Assembly (NCBI GenBank): GCA_027604185.1
Contig: JADGKB010000056.1
Span: forward strand, 30,880-94,879
DNA: 64,000 nt
Direction: 5' to 3'
Source: Boothiomyces macroporosus
Lineage: Eukaryota; Chytridiomycota; Chytridiomycetes; Rhizophydiales; Terramycetaceae
Below are positions 10,284 through 26,013 of the stretch, in pieces. The number at the start of each line of letters is the position of its first letter. Positions within the stretch are counted from its first letter, which is position 1. The translations under genes were made by a program, and so were the position numbers. Under the pieces are notes generated by a model, which saw only the letters and a list, made by a program, of their open reading frames with translations, was not told where the DNA came from and made no database searches.

Positions 10284-10653
10284 TTTTTTAAAAAAGAAAG
10301 AAAAACAAGCACAAGCTGCTACCTTGACACCCACGTGGGCACCTTCCATTGTTTCTCATCCAAACAACAAAAACATGGCTAATCCAAGGTTTCATAGTCT
10401 CATTTTTAATCTGGCAAAAACTTGATCTTGACAATCCGAAAAGGTTTTGGCATACCTTTGGTGCAACTTAACTCTATTACCTTAATTAACTTGAGGTCCG
10501 ATTTACATGAGAGTGGCTGCCATCCTCAGTAACGACTTTGGTGGATATCTCTGGTTCATTTTTCCTTCTTTTGAGGCTCTGTGATCACTGCCTTTCTTTT
10601 ATTGAGTTGGGGCTTGAAGGGACAAAGCGCCGACTCTGATTTCATTTTTTATC
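10284..10653. promoter_or_regulatory. divergent intergenic region, IP6 kinase / lipase
   Basis: This 370-nt region lies between two start codons facing away from each other, so it must hold both promoters. A poly-T/C tract (TTTTTTCTTTCTTTTT on the minus sense) precedes the kinase ATG. No other gene is apparent. Confidence 0.4.
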
Positions 10654-11511
10654 ATGAGCAAGACAATTCACCTAGTTGTCCTACTCCATGGAATCAATGG
10701 TACGTCGTCAGAGCTGGATTACGTTAAGGAGCAGCTTATCCAACACTTTGATTCAGATGGTGTTGTGTTTGAAAATCCTTCCATTAACGAAGGGTTCACC
10801 AACGATGGATGTATAAAAGGAGCAGAGAGGATTTACGACTGGATAATGAAGAAAAAGGAAGAAATGAATGTCGGGTTTATTTCTTTTGTCTGCCATTCTC
10901 TAGGTGGGATATACGCCAGAGCAGTGATTGGAATGATGTACAGAGACGAGGTGATTCCAGGTAGAATGATGCCCATGAATTACATTACACTGGCTACTCC
11001 TCATTTGGGTGCCAGGCAGCATGCGCATTTGGGGGACACAATAACGGGAATGGTTGTAAAAGTTATATGCGGCCCCACTGTTACTGGTTAATAGCTTCTA
11101 ACAGTAGAACTTACGCTGAACGATCATCCGACCAAAGATGGTTGTTTATTCTCCCACTTGTCAGACAAGCACCATATTGATTCACTGGGAACTTTCAGGA
11201 ACCTTGTAGTATATTCGAACGTTAGTAGCGACATTACTGTAAACTACCTTACAGGCGCTATTAGAAGGGAGCATATGGATGAGGATAAGGGTGTAAAAGT
11301 AGTTCATGATGACAGGCTGGAAATTCTCAAATGTAAAAAAGTCCGAATTGAGGACAAGCTATATACCGCCTTGAATGCTTTACCATGGAAGAGATTCGCT
11401 GTCTATCCAAAGCGAATGCTGTTTGCTCACACGGATATGGTGACCAGAAAATATGGCCACCACGTCGTCGAACACTTGCTGACCCAATTCTACCATCCCA
11501 ATAAAGACTAA
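10654..11511 (+). CDS. DUF676 serine lipase/hydrolase (Rog1-like)
   Basis: Alpha/beta hydrolase predicted to act on acylglycerols or phospholipids. One 21-nt intron (11087-11107) joins exons; the product is 278 aa. The oxyanion motif is LLHGINGTSSELDYV at residue ~10. The nucleophile elbow is CHSLGGIYAR near residue 90 (Ser in HSLGG). YITLATPHLGARQH and SLGTFRNLVVYSNV follow, both typical of the Rog1/DUF676 family. A His within FAHTDMVTR near the end is the likely catalytic His. It is shorter than yeast Rog1, carrying the catalytic core only. It converges on the NYN-LOTUS gene with 65 nt between stops. Confidence 0.85.
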
Positions 11512-11576
11512 AACTCCCGTTAAAAGATTAGTCTCGGTACTTTTGAGCAAGACATCGAGTGAAATAAAACATTACA

Positions 11577-14335
11577 TCAACAGTAATTATTTAATCCTCT
11601 AAAAGGCTTTGTATAATCAATCCGCCATTCTCCATCTACCACAAACTTGTATTCATAACTTGACTCTGGGAGATACATTTCAGTAACAAATTTGTTTCCT
11701 GCTTTGGTCATTTCTAGAGCCCCAACCCAATTATCCCAGCTGCCCTTCAATATCACTTGGTTTCCCTCTAGCTCCCATGTAAAGGCAAACTACGTTAACA
11801 CAAAATACCTTTACGATGGTCGGTGTAATTAGATCTATAACTTGTCTACAGTCGTCAGTCATGTTTAGTCGCAGTGCATTGCTGTACGCTTCATTTGGTT
11901 GCATAGCTGGGATTTCGGTTTCCATCATTGATCCTTGGCCGTCTGATTTTATTTCGGTTTGAGCAACTGCCACCCCGTAATCGCTATCACATTTTGCTGT
12001 TTCACCATCATTCGAGTAGGCAGAGTAAACGTCAGTGGCATTAGAGTCAACTTTCTCTAACATTCCAGGCTGATTTTGGACTGGATAAATCACGTAACTG
12101 CCATGCTCCTCTGCTTTCAGTTTCACTATTCCGTTTCGTTCTGCATCTAGTAAATATTCCTTCACATTCTTATAATTGAATTTTCTAACTGAATAACCTA
12201 AAATTGGTCCGAGTGCACTGCTGGTGGAGAACTCTACGTTCTTTAATGCAGCAAGTAGTGCTTGAAACTTTGGTTGGGCTGCTTCTCTCTCCTTGCGTAA
12301 TACAACAAACATATTGCCGTTTGGATCAGCTCTATTGTGCAGTTTAATCAGTCCTTTAGCCTCAGCCTCCAGAAGATATACTTTCAAAGACGCATATCCA
12401 AGTCGTTTAACCACCCTTATCAACTACCGTTAGATGCCGCAGACCTTTTCTCCTATCTGGCTGCTGCTGCTTTTACCCTTTCGTTCTTGCAAGAAAGACA
12501 CCAATGGATCAAAAACATCTTGGCCATTAGATATAGTTTGATTCGCCAATTGCACGATGATGTTTCCATTCCTGTCATTGGCGTTTAACACAACCAAATT
12601 TAGCTTTTCTGCTCCTCTTAAATACTGCTTCAAGGTTTCATATCCTAGTGATTTAAAACTACAGGAAAGCTTGAATAAGTAAAGCATTACCTTTTCTCCG
12701 ATTATACTGCTGGATAGCGGACCGTTTTTTAGCAAAGATACAAGTTGCTGATAGTCTTTCCTTGATACAGGAATAACTGGCTTCTTTTCAGATAACTCAC
12801 TAGGATGTTTTTCATTTGTAGTTTGGAGTATTCCAGCCTCTTCAGCCGCATTAATATAATCCTGTATAGTCTGAAATCCATATTTCTTTGCAACTACAGA
12901 CAACTAGGATTAGCAAGGAATACCTCATTGTGAAACTCGTCTGTGTCTGGATTCGACTCTTTATGAATCAACTCTTTGAATATATCTAAACGATATACCA
13001 TCGTTATTTTCCCAATATCTCTGGTACTAACAATACCATAGGCACATGCGTACTCCAAGTACATTTTGACATTTACAAACCCATACTGTACAAAAGCTCC
13101 GTTTAGTAAACCACCGATATGAGAAGTATCCAACTTGTACGTTTCCATTATATCGAATAATGATAAAAGTGTACCAGAAGGCGTTGTCATAGGAGGAACA
13201 TTAATTCTAATCATATTTTCTTTTGTGGTAATGTAATGATTACTACTGGCAGCTCTTAAAAATTGCTCTGCACTTGTAAATGTATCATGGTTGTGTTGGG
13301 CAAAGTGATTATCAAGCACGGATGTTAGCAAATCCCTATCAACGAGAATAGGAGATTGATTTGAATTGTAAATTTGAAAAGTTGCATCCAACAGTAAATG
13401 AAATCCAGGTCGACACCCTTCATAGTATGCAGCACGAAATAAACATAACTGGCTTGATACACCATCATACCGCTTCCAGAGAATCAAACCTTTTTCAGAG
13501 ATTTCATTATTTAAAAGTAATCCTAGGCTACTGGCTTTCTGCTTGTAGTCCTGTAAACTATTGAATCCACAAGATGCAACTGCAGATGTAGATAGTGAAG
13601 TAGCGCCGATTAATGACCTCAAAAGAGGAACAAATCTTACTTCAGAATATATCCTCTGACCATTACCTCCGTTTACAATTGAGGAATAGCTGGGCCTCCT
13701 TTCCTCCTTTACCAATTTAGTGTTTGATTTGATGGGAGTATTTGGAATGCTGCTATGATCTTCAACTTGTTTCTGCTCCCCGTTTAGCGAAGATGATCCA
13801 GAATAGTTTGGCTTTCCATTGTTGTACAACACATCAGTCCATTTCAATACACTGGAGCAAGAGTTCATCAGTACTGGATTAATATTTCCATGATGAATTA
13901 ATATACACGTGTATTGCCAAGTCTCCAGCAGATTCAATATTTTACTAAAATCCCTGCGATAAATCCATAATGTACCGATCTCCAGTTATTAGTACAATTG
14001 TGTGCGGGGCTTTTGTAAAGTGAATCAGTTTCTGCGATTAGTCTGGAGATACCATGATTTCCACGAGTATTGCTATATCTGCTGCTGCGCTTTTCCCGCT
14101 AGATACATGAAGTATTGAGACGCCTGTATAAGCAACGGTTAACCTGATTCTTCAAGTTCGTTCCTGGTAGTTGTCGACAACTGGTTTGAATTTCCGATCG
14201 CATGGATATTCGTTAATTTCAATCCCAACTGCTTCAACTGCTGTACAACCGCATACCCCTATATCAAGCAAAAGGTACTTTATATCCATTGGGAACAGAT
14301 ACGTTCTCAAAATCCCAAAAAACTGTAGCTTGCAT
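11577..14335 (-). CDS. NYN-domain RNase with LOTUS repeats and a C-terminal CBM48 (MARF1-like)
   Basis: Eight introns (14259-14278, 14124-14143, 14032-14052, 13954-13975, 12904-12923, 12670-12690, 12424-12444, 11790-11808) give 865 codons. Residues 1-125 form a NYN/PIN-like nuclease: VFWDFENVSVP, AADIAILVEIM and TGDRDFSKIL carry the acidic metal-binding residues. About seven OST-HTH/LOTUS-type repeats follow, each with GF/GY-x-S/T-L-x-x-Y-L (for example GYETLKQYLRGAEKLNLV, GYASLKVYLLEAEAKGLI). The last exon, joined in frame by a 19-nt intron, encodes a glycogen-binding CBM48/AMPK-beta module: FAFTWELEGNQVILKGSWDNW, then SYEYKFVVDGEW. MARF1 (limkain-b1) has NYN plus LOTUS and silences mRNA. 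The carbohydrate module is unexpected. Splice borders beside IGEK|L recur in two repeats, which points to internal exon duplication. Confidence 0.85.
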
Positions 14336-14779
14336 TTGACAAGATTTCGCCCTGATCTGCAAAAAGTTAAAATACGGAAAGTGCACCACCGACGGCAATT
14401 AAGGCAGAATGCAGATCCTTCCAGTTCTTGAATCCGCGAAGATCCGCAAACAAGGGAAGAGATCACAATCATTAATAAAGAATCCCGGATCTAATATTGA
14501 GTCGATTGCCGAAAGCGGTGGTATAACCAGATAGGTTCACTCAATTTCATAAAACTTTGTATTTGATGGGAGAGATTAGCGATGCTAGAAACGTACCCGA
14601 TAAATTTGCATCAATATTCTCACTCGATACATCTGTATTTTCCCAAATACTCATTATTGCTGGTAAATTAGGTTAGAAATTCAACAAATGGATCTTTGAA
14701 TGAAAGAGCTCATGTCAAACTGAGAAGGAACTTTGGAATCACTTGAACAAATTTCAGGTGGCAGAGCTCTACCCGCAAA
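14336..14779. other. unresolved region upstream of the NYN-LOTUS gene
   Basis: On the minus strand a short ORF begins at ATG 14654 (MSIWENTDVSSENIDANLSG..., 36 codons). A further open stretch lies in another frame (VIPPLSAIDSILDPGFFIND...). I could not join them with canonical introns or assign a family. Part of the region must be the NYN-LOTUS gene's 5' leader. Confidence 0.3.
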
Positions 14780-14902
14780 TTAAGCCTGAGAGCATTTCCG
14801 ATTATATTCCGCCACCATTTGTTTGGAGCAAGACGAGTAATGCGTGTTTGTTCGTTCAGTATCTTCCGCTTGTGCAAATAAAAAGCCCAAGTATGTAAAC
14901 AT
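14780..14902 (-). CDS. small ORF, 40 aa, unknown
   Basis: ATG 14902 lies 22 nt after the stop of the U1A-like gene on the same strand. It reads MFTYLGFLFAQAEDTERTNT and then a Cys/Lys-rich part (SSCSKQMVAEYNRKCSQA) to a TAA. The same frame stays open and protein-like after the TAA (FAGRALPPEICSSDSKVPSQ...) to a TGA near 14686. The true gene may therefore be longer, or the stop may be recent. No homologue recognised. Confidence 0.3.
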   Translation of the reverse strand: MFTYLGFLFAQAEDTERTNTHYSSCSKQMVAEYNRKCSQA

Positions 14903-14923
14903 ACCGTGCAATTGGGAACAGTT

Positions 14924-15646
14924 TTATTTTTTTGCAAAGGTTACTTTCATTTCCCTGTCCTGAGTAATCCTGTATCCGTTTAGCGATTGCTTTGCAAGCG
15001 TACTTTCCATTTCACTTTCGTATTCTACGAACGCGATATCTGACTTTCCTGGGATTAACCGAACTTCAATGAATCCGCCAAATCTGCTATTAATAAAGAG
15101 TTACTGTGAGAACATGGAGTTTAGCATATCTTCCGTAGTACCTGGAGGCAAGTTTTGAACAAAAAGAATGGCATTTGGTGGCAGATTATCGTCTCCCGCT
15201 TTCTTTTTAGGTTTCTTTTGCATTGGCACTACTTCTGTTTTCCTACTCGCTTTTAGCTCTTCTCTTTTACGTTTGTGCTGCTCCAGTTTATCTTCTCCAT
15301 CCAGAGCAGTCACTGCAAAGCTAGGCTCTCTGGCAAATTGTACATCCTGATATTAGATCACTTTTACCATTGGTTTTTCAAACAAGGGGAACCCTTGGGC
15401 CTTTGACATTGCAAACGCAGCAATCTCCTTTGATTCAAAAGATACATATGCCTGCCCTCTGTGCCTGATGTGTTTCTTTACCCTAATTTCGACAATCTTT
15501 CCAAACTGCGAGAAAATGGCCTCCAATGCCATCTTCATTGTATTGACACCCAATTTCTCATTCAAATTCCTAATATATAATGTTGCTTGTGGGATAGTTG
15601 GAGGTGGAGCTGACGGCTTTCGCTCTGGTTTGATTGCAAAGTTCAT
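14924..15646 (-). CDS. U1A/U2B''-type spliceosomal RRM protein
   Basis: Binds the U1 or U2 snRNA loop in the spliceosome. Introns 15347-15367 and 15084-15104 leave 227 codons (226 aa). RRM1 has RNP2 LYIRNL and RNP1 RGQAYVSF with the SQFGKIVEIRV spacing of U1A/U2B''. A Lys-rich linker follows (KRKREELKASRK, KKPKKKAGDD). RRM2 has RNP2 ILFVQNLP and the family ending DIAFVEYESE...MKVTFAKK. The ATG at 15646 (MNFAIKPERK) is the first in frame. U1A and U2B'' cannot be separated from sequence alone; one protein may serve both roles, as in fly SNF. Confidence 0.92.
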
Positions 15647-15992
15647 GGATTTCAAAGAATTTTTTCAAGTCAAAGCTAGGGCTGCAAAAGACTGTTGAGC
15701 AAAAAGATGAATCGGAATGAAATTCACGCAGGCTATTGCGCAATCTGAGATGTTGGAATCCCCCGAGAGCCTACGATTTCTCACATTGGGCAACGTTTTT
15801 GTATTCAGAAGGGATTTCAAGCTAAAATACCCCGTAAAGATTGATAGATTATCTTCATTCTTTAATCACTTGCTTACATAATACAGTTGAAAACGATGGA
15901 CGATTTTCAAGCCCCTCAATTACCTAAGCAATCCAAGCCACCGCAATATTTTTTTATTTAAGGAGGCCACCTGCCACTTCTTTATTTTCCAA
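15647..15992. promoter_or_regulatory. divergent region, U1A-like / SAM synthetase
   Basis: 346 nt between divergent starts. On the plus strand a short uORF (MDDFQAPQLPKQSKPPQYFF, stop in TTTATTTAA) lies about 100 nt before the SAM synthetase ATG. A T-rich TATA-like stretch (TTTTTTTATTTA) is at about 15949-15961. Function unknown. Confidence 0.35.
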
Positions 15993-17185
15993 ATGACTCA
16001 AGTTACAAACGAAGGTAACGAATGCATTAACACATAGGAGAAGTATTCTTATTCACATCCGAATCTGTCGGTGAAGGACACCCAGATAAGATTTGCGATC
16101 AAGTATCTGATGCTATCTTGGATGCTTGCTTGGCTGTCGACCCATTCTCCAGAGTTGCTTGTGAAACTGCTGCAAAGACCGGTATGATCATGGTTCTCGG
16201 TGAAATCACCACCAAGGCTACCTTGGACTACCAAAAAATCATCCGTGACACTATCAAGAAGATTGGTTATGACGACTCTGCTAAAGGTTTCGACTACAAG
16301 ACCTGTAACGTGCTTGTTGCCATTGAACAGCAATCCCCTGATATCGCTGGTGGATTAGTCTTGCAAGGTGATGAACTTGCCAAGATTGGTGCTGGTGATC
16401 AAGGTATCATGTTTGGTTATGCTACCGATGAAACCCCAGAATTGATGCCATTGACCATCATGCTTGCCCACAAATTGAACATCAAGATGTCTGAACTCCG
16501 CAACAACGGTGAATTGGGCTGGTTGCGTCCTGATTCCAAGACCCAAGTCACTGTTGAATACAAGGTTATCGACGGTGTCCCAGTCCCACAAAGAGTCCAC
16601 ACCATTGTCATCTCCACCCAACACGCTGAAGAAATCTCCAACGAAAAGATTACCAGCGAATTGATGGAAAAGGTCATCAAGGTTGTTATCCCAGCCAAAT
16701 ACCTTGACAACAACACTATCTACCACATCCAACCATCTGGCCGCTTCGTCATTGGTGGGCCACAGGGTGATGCTGGTGTTACCGGACGTAAAATCATTGT
16801 TGATACCTACGGTGGTTGGGGTGCACACGGTGGTGGTGCTTTCTCTGGAAAGGACTGGTCCAAGGTAGACAGATCCGCTGCCTACACTGCTAGATGGGTC
16901 GCAAAATCTATCGTCGCTGCTGGATTGGCTCGCCGTGTCTTGGTTCAATTCTCATATGCTATTGGTGTCGCTGAACCAACCTCCGTCTACATTGATACTT
17001 ATGGAACCGGAAAGAAATCCAACGCTGAATTGTTGGCTATCATCAAGAACAACTTTGACTTGCGTCCTGGTGTCATTGTACAAGAATTAGACTTGTTCAA
17101 GCCTGTCTACAGAGACACTGCTGCTTACGGTCACTTTGGACGTTCTGAATTCTCATGGGAAAAACCAAAGACTCTTAAATTTTAA
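15993..17185 (+). CDS. S-adenosylmethionine synthetase
   Basis: Makes SAM from methionine and ATP. One 23-nt intron (16015-16037) follows a 22-nt first exon; the protein is 389 aa. Motifs: [20 protein letters not shown] (ATP/Met site), [43 protein letters not shown], the P-loop-like [16 protein letters not shown], and [19 protein letters not shown]. The coding sequence is rich in C-ending codons (AAC, TAC, ATC, ACC), unlike its AT-leaning neighbours, as expected for a highly expressed gene. Confidence 0.97.
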
Positions 17186-17637
17186 GCACATAATAAAGTA
17201 AAATGTATTTGCACTATAACTTTCGTAGATATTACCCCTGCGCATATCGGAAATGTTTGAAATCGTCCAAGAGCATTACTTTGTGCTGAGTTTTATATTG
17301 TGCATGATATCATTGCATACCCCACAATGAATGCTCTTTAGGTTTTGGCTTTCCGCTTCTAAATTAAGCAGGTCATGGGGTAATCTTGATCACGCAATAA
17401 AATTTAGAGTGATGAAACGCAATTGTTCCACGCTGTTCTATTCTTCGTGGAGGCAAGAAACCACCAAACCGATTCTAATATGGCGAAATATGACACCCAA
17501 ATGATATCCGGACACTGTTTTCAACTGAATCGCCTTCATTTTTGCCCTATTTCCTGAGTAAATTTTAGTAATGGCCAAGCCACTTGTGGGGTAATCGATA
17601 TAAAATGAAAGCCTGAAAAAACTTTTTATTAATTCAG
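17186..17637. other. gap of 452 nt between SAM synthetase and HPPD
   Basis: Holds the SAM synthetase 3' UTR and the HPPD promoter (TATAAAA at about 17599). A 75-codon minus ORF at 17438-17665 overlaps the HPPD start and looks like chance. Nothing else recognised. Confidence 0.4.
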
Positions 17638-18865
<1,228 letters not shown>

Positions 18866-18920
18866 CGCAATAAATTTATTTCAAGAGTTGAATAGCCCTT
18901 TTTTGATTTTAGTAACTAGA

Positions 18921-19995
18921 TTAATACAGAGTACCTTTGGGTTGTTGTTGCTGTTGCGCATATGTGACCAGACTAGCAATCATCTTGTTGTGCATCTCGG
19001 CATCCATTACCAACTGCTCTTTAGAATCCAACCAATAGTTAGTTTGCTCTTGCATTTGCTGAAGACTCTTTTGAAGCGTTTGAATCAACTCTCTCAACTC
19101 GCTCTTTGACTTTTTACGAATCTCGTCTGCATTAGATTTGATTACCTTCACTGATATCACATAGCTTTTTAGCATTTTGTAACTCTACTTCTCTGAAATC
19201 CGCCAATGCGTCAGTAATCTTTGGCTCTTCTTGTTGCTGTGCTATTCGTTCTGCTTTAGTTGTAGTTTGGCTGATAGAATCTAGGAACTTTGTTCGGATC
19301 GTAGATTTACGCCATCTGAATATATCCGGATCGTTATAAATATTTTCTGTTTGTAGTTTTTTAAATATTGCGGTCCAGTTATCATTCACAAGCGGCTCAA
19401 TTAATTCTTGTTGTTCATATAATTTAGGTGGTAGTGGTTTTGATTCTAGTTGTTTGGAAAGGACAAACGCATTTTCGATATCTTGATTCAATTTAATCAA
19501 GAATGGATCGGTTTCATGAGGCAGTATTGCTTTTATCCTCTCTGTTTCTTTTACATTCTTTTCTATCAAGGGGAAAACTGGCTCTACAGTACTCTTTGGT
19601 TCTTCAAAATCACCAAAACTTGCTGGTTCTTCGAAATCTCCAAAATCCCCAAAATCATCGTTGTTTGTAGATGTTTTGAAATCGTCAAAGCCATCATCTG
19701 CTGTTTTGAAATCTGCAAATCCATTAGATTCTTGAAAATCTCCAAAGCCTTGTGATTTTACAGGATTTGTCTCGCTGAATCCTTCATTGAATGCAGCAAA
19801 CCCACTGTTGGATTCAAAGCTAGCAAATCCGGTTTCTTTATTAAACGAAGCGAATCCTTGATTATCCGTCGATCCTAATGACGGTGTGTTATCGACTGTT
19901 ACGCTGTTTTCAGCAGTCTCTTGAATGATAGAATTTTCTAATCCGTCGGCCGTATTCAATCCTACTGTAGTATCATTATCTTTTTCGTGTAGCAT
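18921..19995 (-). CDS. FGDF-repeat adaptor-binding trafficking protein (Laa2/aftiphilin-like)
   Basis: 351 aa after removing a 19-nt intron (19127-19145). Residues 45-125 contain many short phenylalanine motifs (GFASF, GFGDF, GFADF, GFDDF, DDFGDFGDF, SFGDF), the kind that bind AP-1 gamma-ear or GGA ear domains. The middle has DPFLIKLNQD and the WTAIFKKL / DIFRWRKSTIRTKFLDSI block resembling the DUF5102/Laa2 region. The C-terminus is a coiled coil (RELIQTLQKSLQQMQEQ). It probably acts in clathrin/AP-1 traffic. The ATG at 19995 is 53 nt from the divergent Ykt6 start. The family name is inferred from motif type rather than from full-length similarity. Confidence 0.65.
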
Positions 19996-20048
19996 TTTTG
20001 AGAAAGCCACAAATCGAAAATGAGGCGAAATTTACTTTACTATTGAAA

Positions 20049-20690
20049 ATGAAAGTATTGTGTTTAGCTATTTGTGAAGGAAAAAAGATACTGGCAATCG
20101 AACACGAATTATCCTCATTCTCTTATTTCTCCAGAGGGAGTATCCAAGAAGGAATGAATTTTTTTGTACAGACAGTAGTGGAAAGGACTCCTAATGGACA
20201 ACGAGCAACTGTGCAGCAAGATAGTAACGAATTGTTAATGTAGATTACACTGGACATGTTTACGTAAGCCAAGATGGATTAGCTTCAGTAATTGTAACGG
20301 ATGCTGAATATCCACAAAGAGTCGCTTTTTCGGTAGCAGGAAAGTGCTTGGATGAATTCAAATCCAAAGTAATTATTACTGATTGTAGTTTCCTAGGAAA
20401 GATGTCACTCCAGAAACCACCAGCCAGAGATATCCAGAGCTGAGACAGCACTTGGAAAAAGCTCAGGATCCTCAATCTAATGATCCATTCATGAGGGTGC
20501 AAAGGGAATTGGATGAAACCAAAGTCATTCTCGTAAGTTATTCCTAACCAAGCATAAAACGATGGATTCATTGTTACAAAGAGGAGAGAAATTGGATGAC
20601 CTTGTTCAACGATCTGATCAGCTAAGTGCGCAATCAAAGATGTTTTACAAGACCGCAAAAAAGACGAATGCCTGCTGTACCTATGTCTAA
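20049..20690 (+). CDS. YKT6: R-SNARE Ykt6
   Basis: Lipidated R-SNARE for Golgi, endosome and vacuole/autophagosome fusion. Introns 20224-20243, 20369-20388 and 20533-20552 (all 20 nt) leave 193 aa. An N-terminal longin domain ([33 protein letters not shown]) precedes the SNARE motif with its central Arg: [20 protein letters not shown], then [20 protein letters not shown]. The end CCTYV supplies a CaaX box (CTYV) for prenylation with a neighbouring Cys for palmitoylation, equivalent to the CCaaX end of other Ykt6 proteins. It has no membrane anchor, as expected. Confidence 0.95.
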
Positions 20691-20729
20691 TGAAAAATTC
20701 TAGAATTTGATTTATTTAAATTTTGTGCG

Positions 20730-20846
20730 TTAGAAATAGGAAAGGATTCCAACAAACACGGATCCGATTAATACAAATGCAAAGAAAGCTACTAGTACCG
20801 GGTTAATCTTTTTTTCCTCTTCTTCCTTTGGTTCATTCTTTTTCAT
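20730..20846 (-). CDS. RAMP4/SERP1-like tail-anchored ER protein
   Basis: 38-residue protein: a charged N-terminus (MKKNEPKEEEEKK) and one membrane segment (NPVLVAFFAFVLIGSVFVG, then ILSYF). The spacing Pro-Val...FxxFVxxGSxxF matches the C-terminal anchor of RAMP4/SERP1 (yeast Ysy6), a Sec61-associated protein. It lacks the longer basic N-terminus, so a missed 5' exon is possible. The 3' end converges on Ykt6 with 39 nt between stops. Confidence 0.6.
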   Translation of the reverse strand: MKKNEPKEEEEKKINPVLVAFFAFVLIGSVFVGILSYF

Positions 20847-21222
20847 CTAAATGAGATTTCTAATACCAGACTAGGCTTTACATTTCCTCTCTTCAAAACA
20901 TTCTTTTCGTAAGCTCTGTTCTTTTGCGCTATTCTGTTCATTGAAAAGCAAAAGTTTTTGTGACAAGTGTGACTCTGCTGTTTGACGATGATTGGTTGTA
21001 GTTTACGAGAAGGAATTCATGGGACCTAGTTGACCATGAATTAGACTGATTTTCATCATTAATACTAGGGCTGGTACTCTTGGTTAATGTATTCTAATAT
21101 AATCCGATGAGAGATTTTGAAAAAAGTTTTTAAGGTTGGCCAATCAAACTGAACTATTCTAAACAAAGATCCCGTGCTCTTTGTACTCTTTCTTTAAAAA
21201 GCCAAAATATTTCTTTTCCGAT
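20847..21222. promoter_or_regulatory. divergent region, RAMP4-like / ENA-type ATPase
   Basis: 376 nt between two divergent starts. It is AT-rich; no ORF or RNA was recognised. Confidence 0.35.
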
Positions 21223-24857
<3,635 letters not shown>

Positions 24858-24877
24858 TTTTAATATATTTCAAAGAA

Positions 24878-25350
24878 TTAGTCTAATTTTTCAAACGCCT
24901 CCAGCCTCGCGAGAACAACGCTCTTGCTGATTTCCTGGATTTCTCCCCCCAAGAACAGCTCATCCAGTATCGCATACACTCTATAAAACTAATATTAGGA
25001 ATTGAGGACATTAAAAACTAGATCAAGCTCGCAAACGTTCTTGAAAAAGGTATCCAAAACTTCCACAAAGAAATGTATGCTTTCCAAATACGCCAATTCG
25101 TTATCATTCGTATCAACACAAAAACAGAAATATAATCCCGCATACCGGCGATAAACAATCTTGTGATTTCTGTACTAGAGTTAAAGAAAAGTACTTCAAC
25201 GAAATTCGACTGGTTTTTCCCTTCGCGAGATGCAACGAGTTTATGAATCTCTGCTTTTAACTTTGTCTTTTCTTCTTCTTCAAACACTGTATACCATTTT
25301 GAAAGACGAGTTTTTCCTTGTCTGTTCTGAACCAGGATGTAGCGAATCAT
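24878..25350 (-). CDS. AP-2 complex sigma subunit
   Basis: Small clathrin-adaptor subunit of the AP-2 endocytic complex. Introns 25175-25194 and 24989-25009 leave 143 aa (family 142). [20 protein letters not shown] at the start, then [60 protein letters not shown] and [10 protein letters not shown] are the sigma signature. The MIR.I..QN..GK start favours sigma-2 over sigma-1. The stop is 20 nt from the convergent ATPase stop. Confidence 0.95.
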
Positions 25351-25773
25351 GAAAAATTAGAGAAAAATGTTGAAAGAGCAAACCGGAATCGAATCAATTA
25401 CTCGATCTGTACCAGTAGATTATAAAATAAGATATATCGTTGAGGTATTGTTGAAAGAGTCTTTGGTTTCCTTGATTTGCAATGTGGGATAAGGGTCAGT
25501 GCAAATTCCTTTGGTATATCACCATATAATTGAGTCTATCTATCGCCAATTTGATGTGTCGGATAGAATAACCGGAGCCGGGAGCTCTAGCCGAAAACAT
25601 TTCCGAATATCTAGGAAGAAATAGACCAAATCGGGTTGAAAAAGATCTGGATTCTACCGCACCAGTCCTGTTTGCTTCATTTGCGATTTATCCTTGGTTG
25701 GTGCTACCAAATTGATTCAGGAAAAACTTTCCGCATTTAGTCTGTGCTTTGTCCAATTTGATCAAAACACCAA
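25351..25773. other. gap of 423 nt
   Basis: AT-rich spacer between AP-2 sigma and the first CPI/WY-family gene. It must hold two divergent promoters. Nothing else recognised. Confidence 0.35.
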
Positions 25774-26013
25774 ATGGAAAATGCTATATTAGACTTCCTG
25801 GACCAAGTTTATTTAACCAGCTCCAATCAATCCATCAAGGTATCGACAGAGGTTGCGGACTGTCCGATTAAACCAGAGTCTTGCGTTCGGTTAGAGGAAG
25901 ACTGGTATCAAACCTACAATGACTTGTTTCAAAAATCAATTGAGCTCAACCATACTACTGAAACCTCGAATAGACTCAAGTTGAGTAAATCAAGGTCTTC
26001 CCAAAGGAAATAA
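25774..26013 (+). CDS. CPI/WY-motif small protein 1
   Basis: 79 aa, no signal peptide or membrane segment. The distinctive block is DCPIKPESCVRLEEDWYQTY followed by NDLFQKS at about residues 30-56. A Ser/Lys-rich tail follows. The same block, C/S/N-PI-x-P-x4-(C/x)-x-(R/Y)-x-x-E-x-WY-x-x-Y/F-x-x-L, occurs in five other small proteins between 25.7 and 33.2 kb. I recognise no known family. Confidence 0.6.
   Translation: MENAILDFLDQVYLTSSNQSIKVSTEVADCPIKPESCVRLEEDWYQTYNDLFQKSIELNHTTETSNRLKLSKSRSSQRK

Noticed and set aside
16355..16948. 197-codon minus-strand ORF inside SAM synthetase
   Set aside because: It is antisense to a highly biased coding sequence and has no family features.
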